DNA of 30,750 nt from Sva-07 sp041686315 (GTDB taxonomy: Bacteria; Actinomycetota; Acidimicrobiia; Acidimicrobiales; Ilumatobacteraceae). This document shows positions 23,586 through 30,719 of the stretch, in pieces. The notes under the pieces are model-generated. The model searched no databases, was not told the origin of the DNA, and saw only the letters and a list, made by a program, of their open reading frames with translations. The first letter of the stretch is position 1, and each line of letters starts with the position of its first letter. The stretch is taken from NCBI GenBank assembly GCA_041686315.1, contig JAWLEC010000021.1:1-30750 (forward strand). The letters run 5' to 3'. The position numbers and the translations under genes were made by a program.

Positions 23586-24434
23586 GCGGCGCCGACGATC
23601 GGAGAGCACCCGGGTGAACTCGGCGCCGGCCAGCAGGATCTGCGCTTCGTAGTACAGCCAGATCAGCACGAGGAGCACGGCACCGGCGGCGCCGGCCACC
23701 GACGAGGCGCCGTACCGCCGCAGGTAGGCGCCGATCAGGACCGTACCTCCGGCGATGAGCAGTGCCGTGACCGTCCCACCGATGATCGCCGCCCGCCAGG
23801 GTACGCGGACCGTGGTGACGTACCGGAAGAGCAGCGTGACGGCCCCGATGCCCAGCGTCCAGGCGCCGGCGAACCCGACGAGTTCCGAGAGTGAACGCAG
23901 CAGCGGCACGTCGGGAACGAGCCCGTCGAGCAACGAGGTGACGGCGTTCAGGGCCAGCGAGAGCACGATGACGGCGCCGAAAGCCAGCACGACGAGGAAG
24001 GCGAACACCCTGCGGACGATCGACACCCGGAGCCCCGAGCGGACGGGCAGCTCCCAGATGGCGTTGAAGGCGTCCTGCAGGGCCACGACGACGAGCGTGG
24101 CTGCGAGCACGAGCGAACCGGCCCCGACGAGGCCGAGCCCTGCGGTCGGGTCGAGGTCGTCGAACGTGGCAGCGAGAGAGGTCGCCACCTCGCTGTCGTC
24201 CGCACCGAAGATGCGCGAGATCTGCTCGGCCAGGTAGGCCTGCACGTCGTCACGCGACACGAAGATCCCGGCGAAGATGACGGTCAGCACCAACACCGGA
24301 ACGGCGGCGAAGAGGCTGTAGTACGCCACGGCTGCGCCGAGCCGGATCGTCCGATGCGCCTGCCACTCGCCGTAGGTGAGGGTCAGCACCGCCTTCACGC
24401 GGGCGACCACGTCACGGTCGGTGATGGTCGTCAC
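23568..24434 (-). CDS. YihY/BrkB-family inner-membrane protein
   Basis: 288 residues with about six hydrophobic segments. Family features include the N-terminal GAAVAYYSLFAAVPVLVL, LQDAFNAIWELPVRSG, the central SLALNAVTSLLDGLVPDVPL region and the C-terminal YGASSVAGAAGAVLLVLIWL, then YYEAQILLAGAEFTRV, which is the YihY/BrkB signature. Once annotated as ribonuclease BN by mistake; the true function, possibly transport or envelope integrity, is unclear. GTG 24434 lies 12 nt after the first base of TACGAT (24446-24441), with no Shine-Dalgarno sequence. The 3' end overlaps the rhodanese gene. Confidence 0.9.
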   Translation of the reverse strand: MTTITDRDVVARVKAVLTLTYGEWQAHRTIRLGAAVAYYSLFAAVPVLVLTVIFAGIFVSRDDVQAYLAEQISRIFGADDSEVATSLAATFDDLDPTAGLGLVGAGSLVLAATLVVVALQDAFNAIWELPVRSGLRVSIVRRVFAFLVVLAFGAVIVLSLALNAVTSLLDGLVPDVPLLRSLSELVGFAGAWTLGIGAVTLLFRYVTTVRVPWRAAIIGGTVTALLIAGGTVLIGAYLRRYGASSVAGAAGAVLLVLIWLYYEAQILLAGAEFTRVLSDRRRRSGHEG

Positions 24435-24506
24435 GCCCCGATCGTACGGTCGTTCATCGTCGTTCTCCCAGCAGGGGACGGTCTGCGGGGAGGCGGCCGA
24501 CGACGG

Positions 24507-25070
24507 TCAGGCCGAACGGATGGCGTCGACGAGTTCGGCCTTCGACATCGAGCTGCGGCCCTCGATGTCGAGTTCCTGCGCCCGTTCGTAGAGGTCGGCC
24601 TTCGTCCAGTCCTCGAGCACTGCGGTGTCGTGGTCGGGGCGGGCCGCGCGAGCGGCATCGTCGAGCAGCGCCGCTGTCTCCTCGTCGGCTCGACTGGCGA
24701 CACGAGACGTCTGGGCCCGTGCCTGACCGGCTGTTTCCCTGGCTCCCCGGTCGACGGCATCCGCTGCCCGCCGGGTCGCTGTGCGGGCCTGGTTCGTCGT
24801 CGCCGACACGGCGCCGTCGGTGGTGTCCGACATGTTGCCGATCCGGCGGCTCACGTCACCCGCGATGCCCCCGGCGGTCGACACGATGCGGTCGGCGGCT
24901 GCGCTGCCGAATTCGGCCGCCTTGCGCGGCGTCTCGGGCAGACGGGCCTGGAGCTCGTCGAGGCGACGGCCGAGTTCGGAGACGGCGTCACTGATGCGCT
25001 CTTCGATGTCGGCACGCAGCCGCTCGAGCTGCTCACTGTCGATGCGGGGGGTGGAGGGCGAGATCTGCAT
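24507..25070 (-). CDS. Helical protein with C-terminal Rho_N/SAP-like domain
   Basis: 187 residues. The first ~120 residues are predicted almost wholly amphipathic helix (many A, R, E, D, T; for example ERLRADIEERISDAVSELGR), resembling phasin or apolipoprotein-like coiled helices. The C-terminus (about 155-187: DWTKADLYERAQELDIEGRS, then MSKAELVDAIRSA) is a Rho termination factor N-terminal-like domain, found in many small actinobacterial proteins. ATG 25070 is preferred over an in-frame start 33 nt upstream because AAGG lies near it and the longer version adds non-conserved residues. It is probably in an operon with the LPDV-repeat gene 104 bp upstream. Role unknown. Confidence 0.75.
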   Translation of the reverse strand: MQISPSTPRIDSEQLERLRADIEERISDAVSELGRRLDELQARLPETPRKAAEFGSAAADRIVSTAGGIAGDVSRRIGNMSDTTDGAVSATTNQARTATRRAADAVDRGARETAGQARAQTSRVASRADEETAALLDDAARAARPDHDTAVLEDWTKADLYERAQELDIEGRSSMSKAELVDAIRSA

Positions 25071-25174
25071 GGGTGTGGCCTTCCCCGTCGTCACGGCGTC
25101 CAAACCGGGGTGGACCCGGGCCGGTCGACTCGAACCCGTCCGGCGACCGAGGCGAATCGGGCCACCGAGGTGGG

Positions 25175-25507
25175 TCAGGCGACGGAGGCGAGTCCGGCCG
25201 ACTCCTCGCTGTCAGCTGCAGCTCGTCGACGCCGTACCACGACGACGATCCCGATCGTCGCCACCAGGGCCAGTGCGCCGATGACCAGCCACGAGGGCCG
25301 TCGGCGGACGGTGTCTCGCACACGATCGGGAGCGCTCACGTCGGGCAGATGGACATCGGGGAGTCGGACATCGGGCAGGCGGAGGTCCGACACATCTGGC
25401 AGCGACAGATCGGAGAGATCGACATCGGGAAGTCGGACGTCGCGACCCCAGCGTGCTCCGGTGTCGGCCAGATGCGAGATGGTGGACAATGCGTCGGAGC
25501 GTGACAT
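25175..25507 (-). CDS. LPDV-repeat single-pass membrane protein
   Basis: 110 residues. Residues 24-60 contain five copies of LPDV (starting at 26, 36, 44, 49 and 54), spaced 5, 8 or 10 residues apart as xLPDV units. A basic segment and one transmembrane helix follow (about 73-92, WLVIGALALVATIGIVVVV) and then RRRR, which predicts that the C-terminus is cytoplasmic. I recognise no family. The DNA carries matching 15-bp-phased repeats, so the array may vary in length. TAGGCC (25519-25514) lies 12 nt before the ATG. It lies upstream of, and on the same strand as, the Rho_N-domain gene. Confidence 0.6.
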   Translation of the reverse strand: MSRSDALSTISHLADTGARWGRDVRLPDVDLSDLSLPDVSDLRLPDVRLPDVHLPDVSAPDRVRDTVRRRPSWLVIGALALVATIGIVVVVRRRRAAADSEESAGLASVA

Positions 25508-25556
25508 GCCGGCGGCCTACCCGGAGGACGGCGCCACGAAACCCGCGGGCCGGATC

Positions 25557-25599
25557 ATGACGACCGATCACGGGGGCCGGAGTTTGGAGCGGCCATCGC
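25557..25599 (+). promoter_or_regulatory. Weak DevR-box-like candidate before small ORFs
   Basis: ATGACGACCGATCA at 25557-25570 keeps TGAC and CGA. CATCGC at 25594-25599 begins exactly 37 bp after its start but is a poor -10. Listed as a candidate only. Confidence 0.25.
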
Positions 25600-25617
25600 C
25601 GGGGAACGGGAGCGGAT

Positions 25618-25761
25618 GTGGCATTCATCCTCTGGCTCCTGGCCGTGGTCCTCGTGATCGCAGGCATCGTCGCGCTCTTCCGGCGCGAGGTCGTCTACGG
25701 CGTGTTGCTGATCGTCATCGGCCTCCTCGTCGGACCGGGAGGAGTGTCGGTCTTCACGTGA
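25618..25761 (+). CDS. Small hydrophobic membrane protein (47 aa)
   Basis: GTG at 25618 opens a 47-residue frame with two hydrophobic stretches (FILWLLAVVLVIAGIVAL and VVYGVLLIVIGLLVGP) separated by FRRE, ending GPGGVSVFT. Glycine-rich GPGGxS endings recur in tiny actinobacterial membrane proteins, so I think it is genuine. GGGAG lies about 6 nt upstream. Its stop overlaps the start of the next small ORF (GTGA). Predicted to be a two-helix hairpin in the membrane; function unknown. Confidence 0.62.
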   Translation: MAFILWLLAVVLVIAGIVALFRREVVYGVLLIVIGLLVGPGGVSVFT

Positions 25762-25937
25762 GCGACGAGGAGAGCAACGTGATCCTGTTCGACCCCGACC
25801 CGGTCACCGTCCTCGACAGGCACGTCGACGACGATCGCACCTCGAGTTGCGTGATCGACCCGGCCGACTGGGCCGAACGCGGCCTGCTGCAGCGTGCCGG
25901 TGAGGCTCTCACGAAGACCGTCTCCGGAGGGCTCTGA
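25758..25937 (+). CDS. Small acidic protein (59 aa), translationally coupled
   Basis: GTG at 25758 overlaps the stop of the preceding small membrane protein by 4 nt. The 59-residue product is hydrophilic and acidic at first (NVILFDPDPVTVLDRHVDDD), then DPADWAERGLLQRAGEALTK. No family recognised. The overlap and balanced composition argue for a real gene, but evidence from length alone is weak. The DUF2254 gene follows 31 nt later. Confidence 0.48.
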   Translation: MSDEESNVILFDPDPVTVLDRHVDDDRTSSCVIDPADWAERGLLQRAGEALTKTVSGGL

Positions 25938-25968
25938 TGCGCACACCGGCTGCTGCGAGCAGCCGCCC

Positions 25969-27321
25969 ATGAAGCGGCCGGACGTGAACGGCCGGGCGGG
26001 TGACTGGATCTCGAGCAGGCTCGGGCTCGTGCGGATGCGCCAGGTCGCCGATCAACTGCGCCACCGGCTCGTCTTCGTGCCGGTGCTGTACGTGGTGGGA
26101 GCGCTGGCGCTGTCACAGGTGTTGCTCGCCATCGACCGCGCCCTCACCGACCAGACACTGCCCGACTGGGCAAGCACCACGGTGCCCAGCGCGCGTTCGG
26201 TGTTCGCGGCCATCGCCGGCGGGCTGATCACCTCGGTCACCCTGCTGCTGTCGATGATGCTGGTGGCGGTCCAACTGGCCAGCAGCCAGTTCTCACCGCG
26301 CACCCTGCGCGACTGGTTGGGGAACCGTACTCTGCAGCACGCCGTCGGCATCGTGCTCGGTACTGCCGTGTTCTGCCTACTGGCCCTGCGCAGCACCCGC
26401 GATTTCGACGAGGACGGCGCCGCCATCGTCCCCCATGTGACGGTGCTGTTCGCCGTCATGCTCGGCGTCGTCTCGCTGGTGGCCGTCGTGCGCGCCGTGG
26501 ACCGGATCACGCACAGCCTGCGCGTCGGGTCGGTGGCGTCACGAGTCGCCTCGAACACCGTCTCCGTCGCCGAACGGGTTGCTGCCGACGACCGCAACCG
26601 GCGACAGGACGTGGCCCCCGAGTCGGGGGCGCTGGCCGGGACGGGCCCGGTCCGAGCGCCCATCGGCTCGGTGGCGATCGAAGCCGCACGGTCCGGATGG
26701 GGGCAGCAGATCGACGAGGACGCCCTGTTCGCGGGACTCCCCGAAGGAACGACGGCGTATGTGACGGTGGACCTCGGGGCATTCGTCGCCGAACGGGTGC
26801 CGGTCATGTGGGTGTCGCCACCGACCGTCGACGTCGACGAGGACCTGCTGCTCGATGCGGTCGCCGTCGGCGACAGCCGCACCATGCAGCAGGACATCGA
26901 GTTCGGGATCGTGCAGCTTGCCGACATCGCCGTGCGGGCGCTCTCGCCCGGGGTGAACGATCCGGTGACGGCGACCGACGTCATCGCCCATCTGGGCCGC
27001 GTGCTGCTCGCCGCCTGGGAGAACGAGGCGCCCGACCGGACGATTCACCGCGATGGCCGTACCGTGGTGCGCCGCCGCGTCGACCATGCGTCGCTGCTCG
27101 AGCGGGCGGTCGGCCCGATCCGCCGCTACGGCGCCCACGACCCCACCGTGGTTGTGGCGCTGGCATCGATGTTGCGCATGCTCGAGGCGGAGACGGCTCG
27201 GCGATCCCTGCCGGGCCCCGAGGAGCCGATCCGTCGCACGCTGGCCGAGATCGGCGACGGCGCCGACCGGTCGGGTTGGAGTACGTCGGAGCGGGCCCTG
27301 CTCGACGACGCCCTCGCATGA
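25969..27321 (+). CDS. DUF2254 membrane protein
   Basis: 450 residues. Hydrophobic segments at about residues 38-58, 80-105, 128-142 and 156-175 form an N-terminal membrane domain, with SQFSPRTLRDWLGNRTLQHAV between them; the rest is soluble. The family signature MQQDIEFGIVQLADIAVRAL followed by SPGVNDPVTA is clear. Function of DUF2254 is unknown. ATG 25969 was chosen because it gives the usual N-terminus; its ribosome binding site is poor and an upstream in-frame start at 25894 would overlap the small acidic ORF. It is probably downstream of the two small ORFs in one transcript. Confidence 0.85.
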   Translation: MKRPDVNGRAGDWISSRLGLVRMRQVADQLRHRLVFVPVLYVVGALALSQVLLAIDRALTDQTLPDWASTTVPSARSVFAAIAGGLITSVTLLLSMMLVAVQLASSQFSPRTLRDWLGNRTLQHAVGIVLGTAVFCLLALRSTRDFDEDGAAIVPHVTVLFAVMLGVVSLVAVVRAVDRITHSLRVGSVASRVASNTVSVAERVAADDRNRRQDVAPESGALAGTGPVRAPIGSVAIEAARSGWGQQIDEDALFAGLPEGTTAYVTVDLGAFVAERVPVMWVSPPTVDVDEDLLLDAVAVGDSRTMQQDIEFGIVQLADIAVRALSPGVNDPVTATDVIAHLGRVLLAAWENEAPDRTIHRDGRTVVRRRVDHASLLERAVGPIRRYGAHDPTVVVALASMLRMLEAETARRSLPGPEEPIRRTLAEIGDGADRSGWSTSERALLDDALA

Positions 27322-27395
27322 CCGGACCGGCCGGCGCGCGTGGTGCGCTCCTCGACGTCACGTTTCGCGTCGGGCCGTTCGGGTAGTGCAGCGTC

Positions 27396-27446
27396 ATGAC
27401 GGAGACGACGAACTCGCCCTGCGCGCTGCGTGTCCGCCGGTCGTGA
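27396..27446 (+). CDS. Possible 16-residue leader peptide
   Basis: ATG at 27396 begins MTETTNSPCALRVRRS and stops at 27444-27446, overlapping the GTG start of the FAD oxidoreductase in a GTGA. TAGTGC (27384-27389) lies exactly 12 nt before this ATG, the leaderless spacing seen elsewhere in the window. The peptide may exist mainly to load ribosomes for the next gene. It contains one Cys and three Arg near its end, which would suit a regulatory stalling peptide, but that is speculation. Confidence 0.35.
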   Translation: MTETTNSPCALRVRRS

Positions 27447-28840
27447 GCGACACCTCTGCATCCGCTCGACCGGGGAACCGAGCCGCGACCGACGAAGTCC
27501 CCATGGACGGCGACGCCCCGTCCGAGATCGAGGCCGACGTGGCGATCCTCGGGGCCGGGAGCGCCGCCGAGATCCTCGCCGCAGCGCTGTCCGACTCACC
27601 GCTGTCGGTCGTGGTGTTCGAACCGTCGCTGGTGGGGGGCCAGTGCCCCTTCGTCGCATGCATGCCCAGCAAGTCGATGCTCCACGATGCGGCCGTCGGA
27701 CGCCGGTGGGACACGGCTGTCGCCCGACGCAGCGACGTGGTCGATCACCTCGACGACGGCCGGCACGCCAGTTCACTCCAGCAAGACGGTGCGACGCTGG
27801 TGCGATCGGCCGCACGTTTCGTCGACCCGACGTGCGTGGAGGCCGGCGGACGCCGCTATCGGGTCCGCCACATCGTGATCGCCACCGGTGCCGACTCCGT
27901 GGTCCCCCCGATCGAGGGGCTCGCCGAACTCGGCGACGCCGTGTGGACGAGTGCGGATGCCATGCGCTCTGAGGAACGACCGACTCGCCTCGCCGTGATC
28001 GGCGGCGGCGTCATCGGCTGCGAGATGGCACAGCTCTTCGCGGGCTTCGGCACCGAGGTCCACCTGTTGGACGTGGCGGAAGCCTCCTTCCCCGACCTCT
28101 ACCCGCAGGTCGGTGAGATCGTCGACGACGCCCTCCGGGCACGAGGCGTGAAGATCTGCCGGGGGACGACCGTCGAGGCGGCCTCGCGTCGAGGCGGCAA
28201 CGTCCGGCTCGAACTCTCGAACGGTTCGTCGGTGATGACCGACCGCGTCCTGGTGGCCACGGGCACCCGGCCGCGGCTGGAGGAACTGCAACTCGATCGG
28301 ATCGGAGTCCACGTCGACGACAGGCTCCCGGTCGACGATTCGGGACGAGTCGCCGCACCGGGATCGATCTGGGCCATCGGCGACGTCGCCGGTCGAGGCG
28401 AATACACCCATCTCGCCAAGCACCAGGCGCAGGTGGTGGCGAACCATCTCGACGGTGACGGCTCACGCCGCTTCGACGACGTGGTGCTGCCCGCCTGCGT
28501 GTTCGTGGAGCCACCGGTGATGACGGTCGGCCCGACCCGCGCTCAGCTCGAGGGCGACGACGACGTGGTGTGGGCCACCGGGGAACTGTCGGAGATCCCA
28601 CGTTGGTCGACCGACGAACTCATCGGCGGGTTCCTCGCCGTGGCTGCACGTCGGAGTACGGGTTGCCTCGTCGCCGCTCACGGCGCCGGAGCCAGGTTCG
28701 ACGAACTCGTCCACGCGCTCGTGGTGGCGATCGACGGTCAGGTCCCCGTACGGCGACTGGCCATGTCGATGCAGCCCTTTCCCACCGTCGGCGAGGTGCT
28801 CGGCCCGATCTACCGTCGCCTGCTCACCCAGCTCGACTGA
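27443..28840 (+). CDS. FAD-dependent disulfide-reductase-family oxidoreductase lacking the catalytic His
   Basis: 465 residues from GTG 27443 (ATG at 27503 is an alternative that still keeps the whole FAD fold). The N-terminal FAD site is VAILGAGSAAE; the redox pair C68-x4-C73 is in GGQCPFVACMPSK; the second Rossmann motif is IGGGVIGCEMAQLF and the FAD-closing motif is IWAIGDVAG. The C-terminal dimerisation domain is present, but the family His (HPTxxE in lipoamide dehydrogenase) is Phe here: QPFPTVGE (F446). It should still transfer electrons between NAD(P)H, FAD and the disulfide, but probably not by the classical acid-base mechanism; an acceptor such as a quinone or a metal is possible. 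The GTG overlaps a 16-codon upstream ORF. Confidence 0.83.
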   Translation: MSDTSASARPGNRAATDEVPMDGDAPSEIEADVAILGAGSAAEILAAALSDSPLSVVVFEPSLVGGQCPFVACMPSKSMLHDAAVGRRWDTAVARRSDVVDHLDDGRHASSLQQDGATLVRSAARFVDPTCVEAGGRRYRVRHIVIATGADSVVPPIEGLAELGDAVWTSADAMRSEERPTRLAVIGGGVIGCEMAQLFAGFGTEVHLLDVAEASFPDLYPQVGEIVDDALRARGVKICRGTTVEAASRRGGNVRLELSNGSSVMTDRVLVATGTRPRLEELQLDRIGVHVDDRLPVDDSGRVAAPGSIWAIGDVAGRGEYTHLAKHQAQVVANHLDGDGSRRFDDVVLPACVFVEPPVMTVGPTRAQLEGDDDVVWATGELSEIPRWSTDELIGGFLAVAARRSTGCLVAAHGAGARFDELVHALVVAIDGQVPVRRLAMSMQPFPTVGEVLGPIYRRLLTQLD

Positions 28841-28870
28841 ACCGGGCAGTGCCCTGCGGTGAGCGAATTC

Positions 28871-29236
28871 TCACCGCCTCCGCTCACTGGGGGTCAGCCG
28901 CCGGAGCACCTCGGCCTCCGCGGCACTCGCCTCCGGCCCGTAGTGGCACACCAGCACGCCCCCGCCGCCACAGTGCGGGCACCGCAGCGCCGACACGTGG
29001 AGCATGTCGTCCGGATCACTCGCGCCCTCGAGACGTCGGGACCATGCCCGCTCGAACTCCTCGACCGGTGCTGTCTGATCGCACCGTCCGCACCGCAACG
29101 TGCCGGGCGGCGCATCGTCGTCGATGGTGATCTGGGCGTCGAAACCCAGGTGATCGGCTGCGCGCAGCACGTCGCCGAGCTGTTCGGCGCCCTGCGTGGC
29201 GTCGGTCGCATTCGTCACGGCGTCGTCGGCCTGCAT
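28871..29236 (-). CDS. Small protein with two CxxC motifs (zinc-ribbon-like)
   Basis: 121 residues. After a helical Ala/Asp-rich N-terminus come CGRC (about 49-52) and CPHC (about 86-89), about 33 residues apart, the second followed by GGGGVLVCHYGPEA. The four cysteines probably bind one zinc. No named family recognised. ATG 29236 is chosen rather than an in-frame GTG at 29245 because TAGGTG (29248-29243) begins exactly 12 nt upstream. It lies downstream of the MBL-rhodanese gene on the same strand but is separated by a long hairpin, so it is probably an independent unit. Confidence 0.66.
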   Translation of the reverse strand: MQADDAVTNATDATQGAEQLGDVLRAADHLGFDAQITIDDDAPPGTLRCGRCDQTAPVEEFERAWSRRLEGASDPDDMLHVSALRCPHCGGGGVLVCHYGPEASAAEAEVLRRLTPSERRR

Positions 29237-29261
29237 GCGGGACACCTACCCGGACCGGTGT

Positions 29262-29312
29262 CGGCCCAATCCCGGTCGGCCGGGAGTCACCCGGCCGACC
29301 GGGATTGGGCCG
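29262..29312 (-). terminator. Perfect 23-bp stem hairpin
   Basis: 29262-29284 is perfectly complementary to 29290-29312 around a 5-nt loop (AGTCA). It follows the MBL-rhodanese gene by 21 bp on the minus strand and precedes the CxxC gene. No U-tract follows in either direction, so it may act as a Rho-independent-like barrier, an RNA-end stabiliser or a protein-binding palindrome. Confidence 0.6.
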
Positions 29313-29333
29313 GCCACTCGATGCAGTGTCCGC

Positions 29334-30719
29334 TCACACGCCGGCGGGATGGGCGAACTCGAGCCAGGCGCCGTAGCCGCCGAGCAGGTCCGAGACGTCC
29401 TGGAAGCCGGCATTGCGCAGCAGGCTCGCTGCGACCGACGACCGGTAGCCGCCGGCGCAGTACACCACCGTCGGCGCGTCCTGGTCGAGTTCTCCGAGAC
29501 GGGACGGCAACTGGCCGACCGGGATGGGCACGGCGCCCTCCACGGCTCCGAGAGCGATCTCGCCGGGGTTGCGGATGTCCACGATCTGGAGGTCGTCGAC
29601 GTCGGAGCGGCGGGCGTCGAACTCGGGAACGGTGAGGCGCGACGCACGCTGCGTGCGGTCCGGGTGCTCTGCCATCACCACCAGCGGATCGGCCAGGTGA
29701 CCCACGACCCGGTCGAAGCCGATCCGGCCCAGCCGATTGCGCGCCTCGAGCTCGAATCCGGGCTCGACCAGGAGCACGATGTCGACGTCGTGCGGCACCA
29801 CCGATCCGGCGAACTCGGCGTAGCGGCCGTCGAGACCCACGTTGACCGAGCCGACGAGGTGACCGTGGGCGAACTCCTCCGGAGTCCGGCCGTCGACGAG
29901 GATCGCCCCGGCATCGAGGCGCGCCGTCACCTCGTCGAGGGACAGCGCGGTGAGCGGTGCGTGCTCGTCGAGCAGGGCCCGTTCCTGGCGGTTGAGGACC
30001 GCGTCGTACACGAAGTACGACGGCGCCGGCGGCTGCCCCTCGGTGACGAGGCCGACGAACGTCTCCTTGTCGGGCGCCAGCAGCGCATAGTTGTTCACCC
30101 GCTGGTCACCGATCGTGGACCAGGTGTCGGTGGACAGGTTCTTGCCGCACGCCGAGCCGGCACCGTGGGCCGGGTAGACCCGTGTGGCGTCGGGAAGCGT
30201 GAGCAGTTTGCCGTGCAGACTCTCGTAGAGCTGATCGGCGAGTTCGTCGCGGGTGTAGCCGAGCGAGGCGAGCAGGTCGGGGCGTCCGACGTCACCGATG
30301 AAGAGTGCGTCGCCGGTGAGGACACCGTACGGAACGTCGTCGGACGCGTGCTCCCAGACGACCACACTGAGGGACTCGGGCGTGTGACCGGGCGTGTGGC
30401 GGATCTCGAGCTGCACGTCGCCCAGCGGGATCCGCTCGCCGTCGTGCAGTTTGCGGGTCTCGAACTCGGTCTCGGCGACCGACGAGTAACCGATCTCGGC
30501 GCCGGTCGCTGCGGCGAGTTCCAGATGCCCGGAGAGGAAATCGGCGTGGAAGTGGGTCTCGATGACGAGTTCGATCGTCAGCCCGGCCTCGGCGGCGTCA
30601 CGGACGTACTCGTCGATGTCCCGACGCGGGTCGACGACCACGGCGCGGCCCGTGGTGTCGTCGCCGATCAGGTACGAGGCCTGCGAGAGGCAGTCGAGGT
30701 AGTACTGAGTGAACTTCAT
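29334..30719 (-). CDS. MBL-fold hydrolase with two rhodanese domains (persulfide dioxygenase-like)
   Basis: 461 residues. The N-terminal MBL domain (about 1-240) has THFHADFLSGH (H56, H58, D60, H65) and HTPGHTPES, and resembles ETHE1-like persulfide dioxygenases. The first rhodanese domain (about 258-350) has VDGRTPEEFAHGHLVGSVNV but VLLVEPG where the active Cys should be, so it is catalytically dead. The second (about 365-455) has VYCAGGYRSS with an active Cys. Such fusions oxidise or shuttle sulfane sulfur in sulfide detoxification. ATG 30719 has a strong AAGGAG 6 nt upstream, unlike most genes here. With the rhodanese lipoprotein it gives the region a sulfur-handling theme. The promoter lies outside the window. 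Confidence 0.9.
   Translation of the reverse strand: MKFTQYYLDCLSQASYLIGDDTTGRAVVVDPRRDIDEYVRDAAEAGLTIELVIETHFHADFLSGHLELAAATGAEIGYSSVAETEFETRKLHDGERIPLGDVQLEIRHTPGHTPESLSVVVWEHASDDVPYGVLTGDALFIGDVGRPDLLASLGYTRDELADQLYESLHGKLLTLPDATRVYPAHGAGSACGKNLSTDTWSTIGDQRVNNYALLAPDKETFVGLVTEGQPPAPSYFVYDAVLNRQERALLDEHAPLTALSLDEVTARLDAGAILVDGRTPEEFAHGHLVGSVNVGLDGRYAEFAGSVVPHDVDIVLLVEPGFELEARNRLGRIGFDRVVGHLADPLVVMAEHPDRTQRASRLTVPEFDARRSDVDDLQIVDIRNPGEIALGAVEGAVPIPVGQLPSRLGELDQDAPTVVYCAGGYRSSVAASLLRNAGFQDVSDLLGGYGAWLEFAHPAGV

Noticed and set aside
27372..27385. GGGCCGTTCGGGTA as a DevR-like box before the FAD oxidoreductase
   Set aside because: Only the left half matches and it would overlap the -10 instead of lying near -42.
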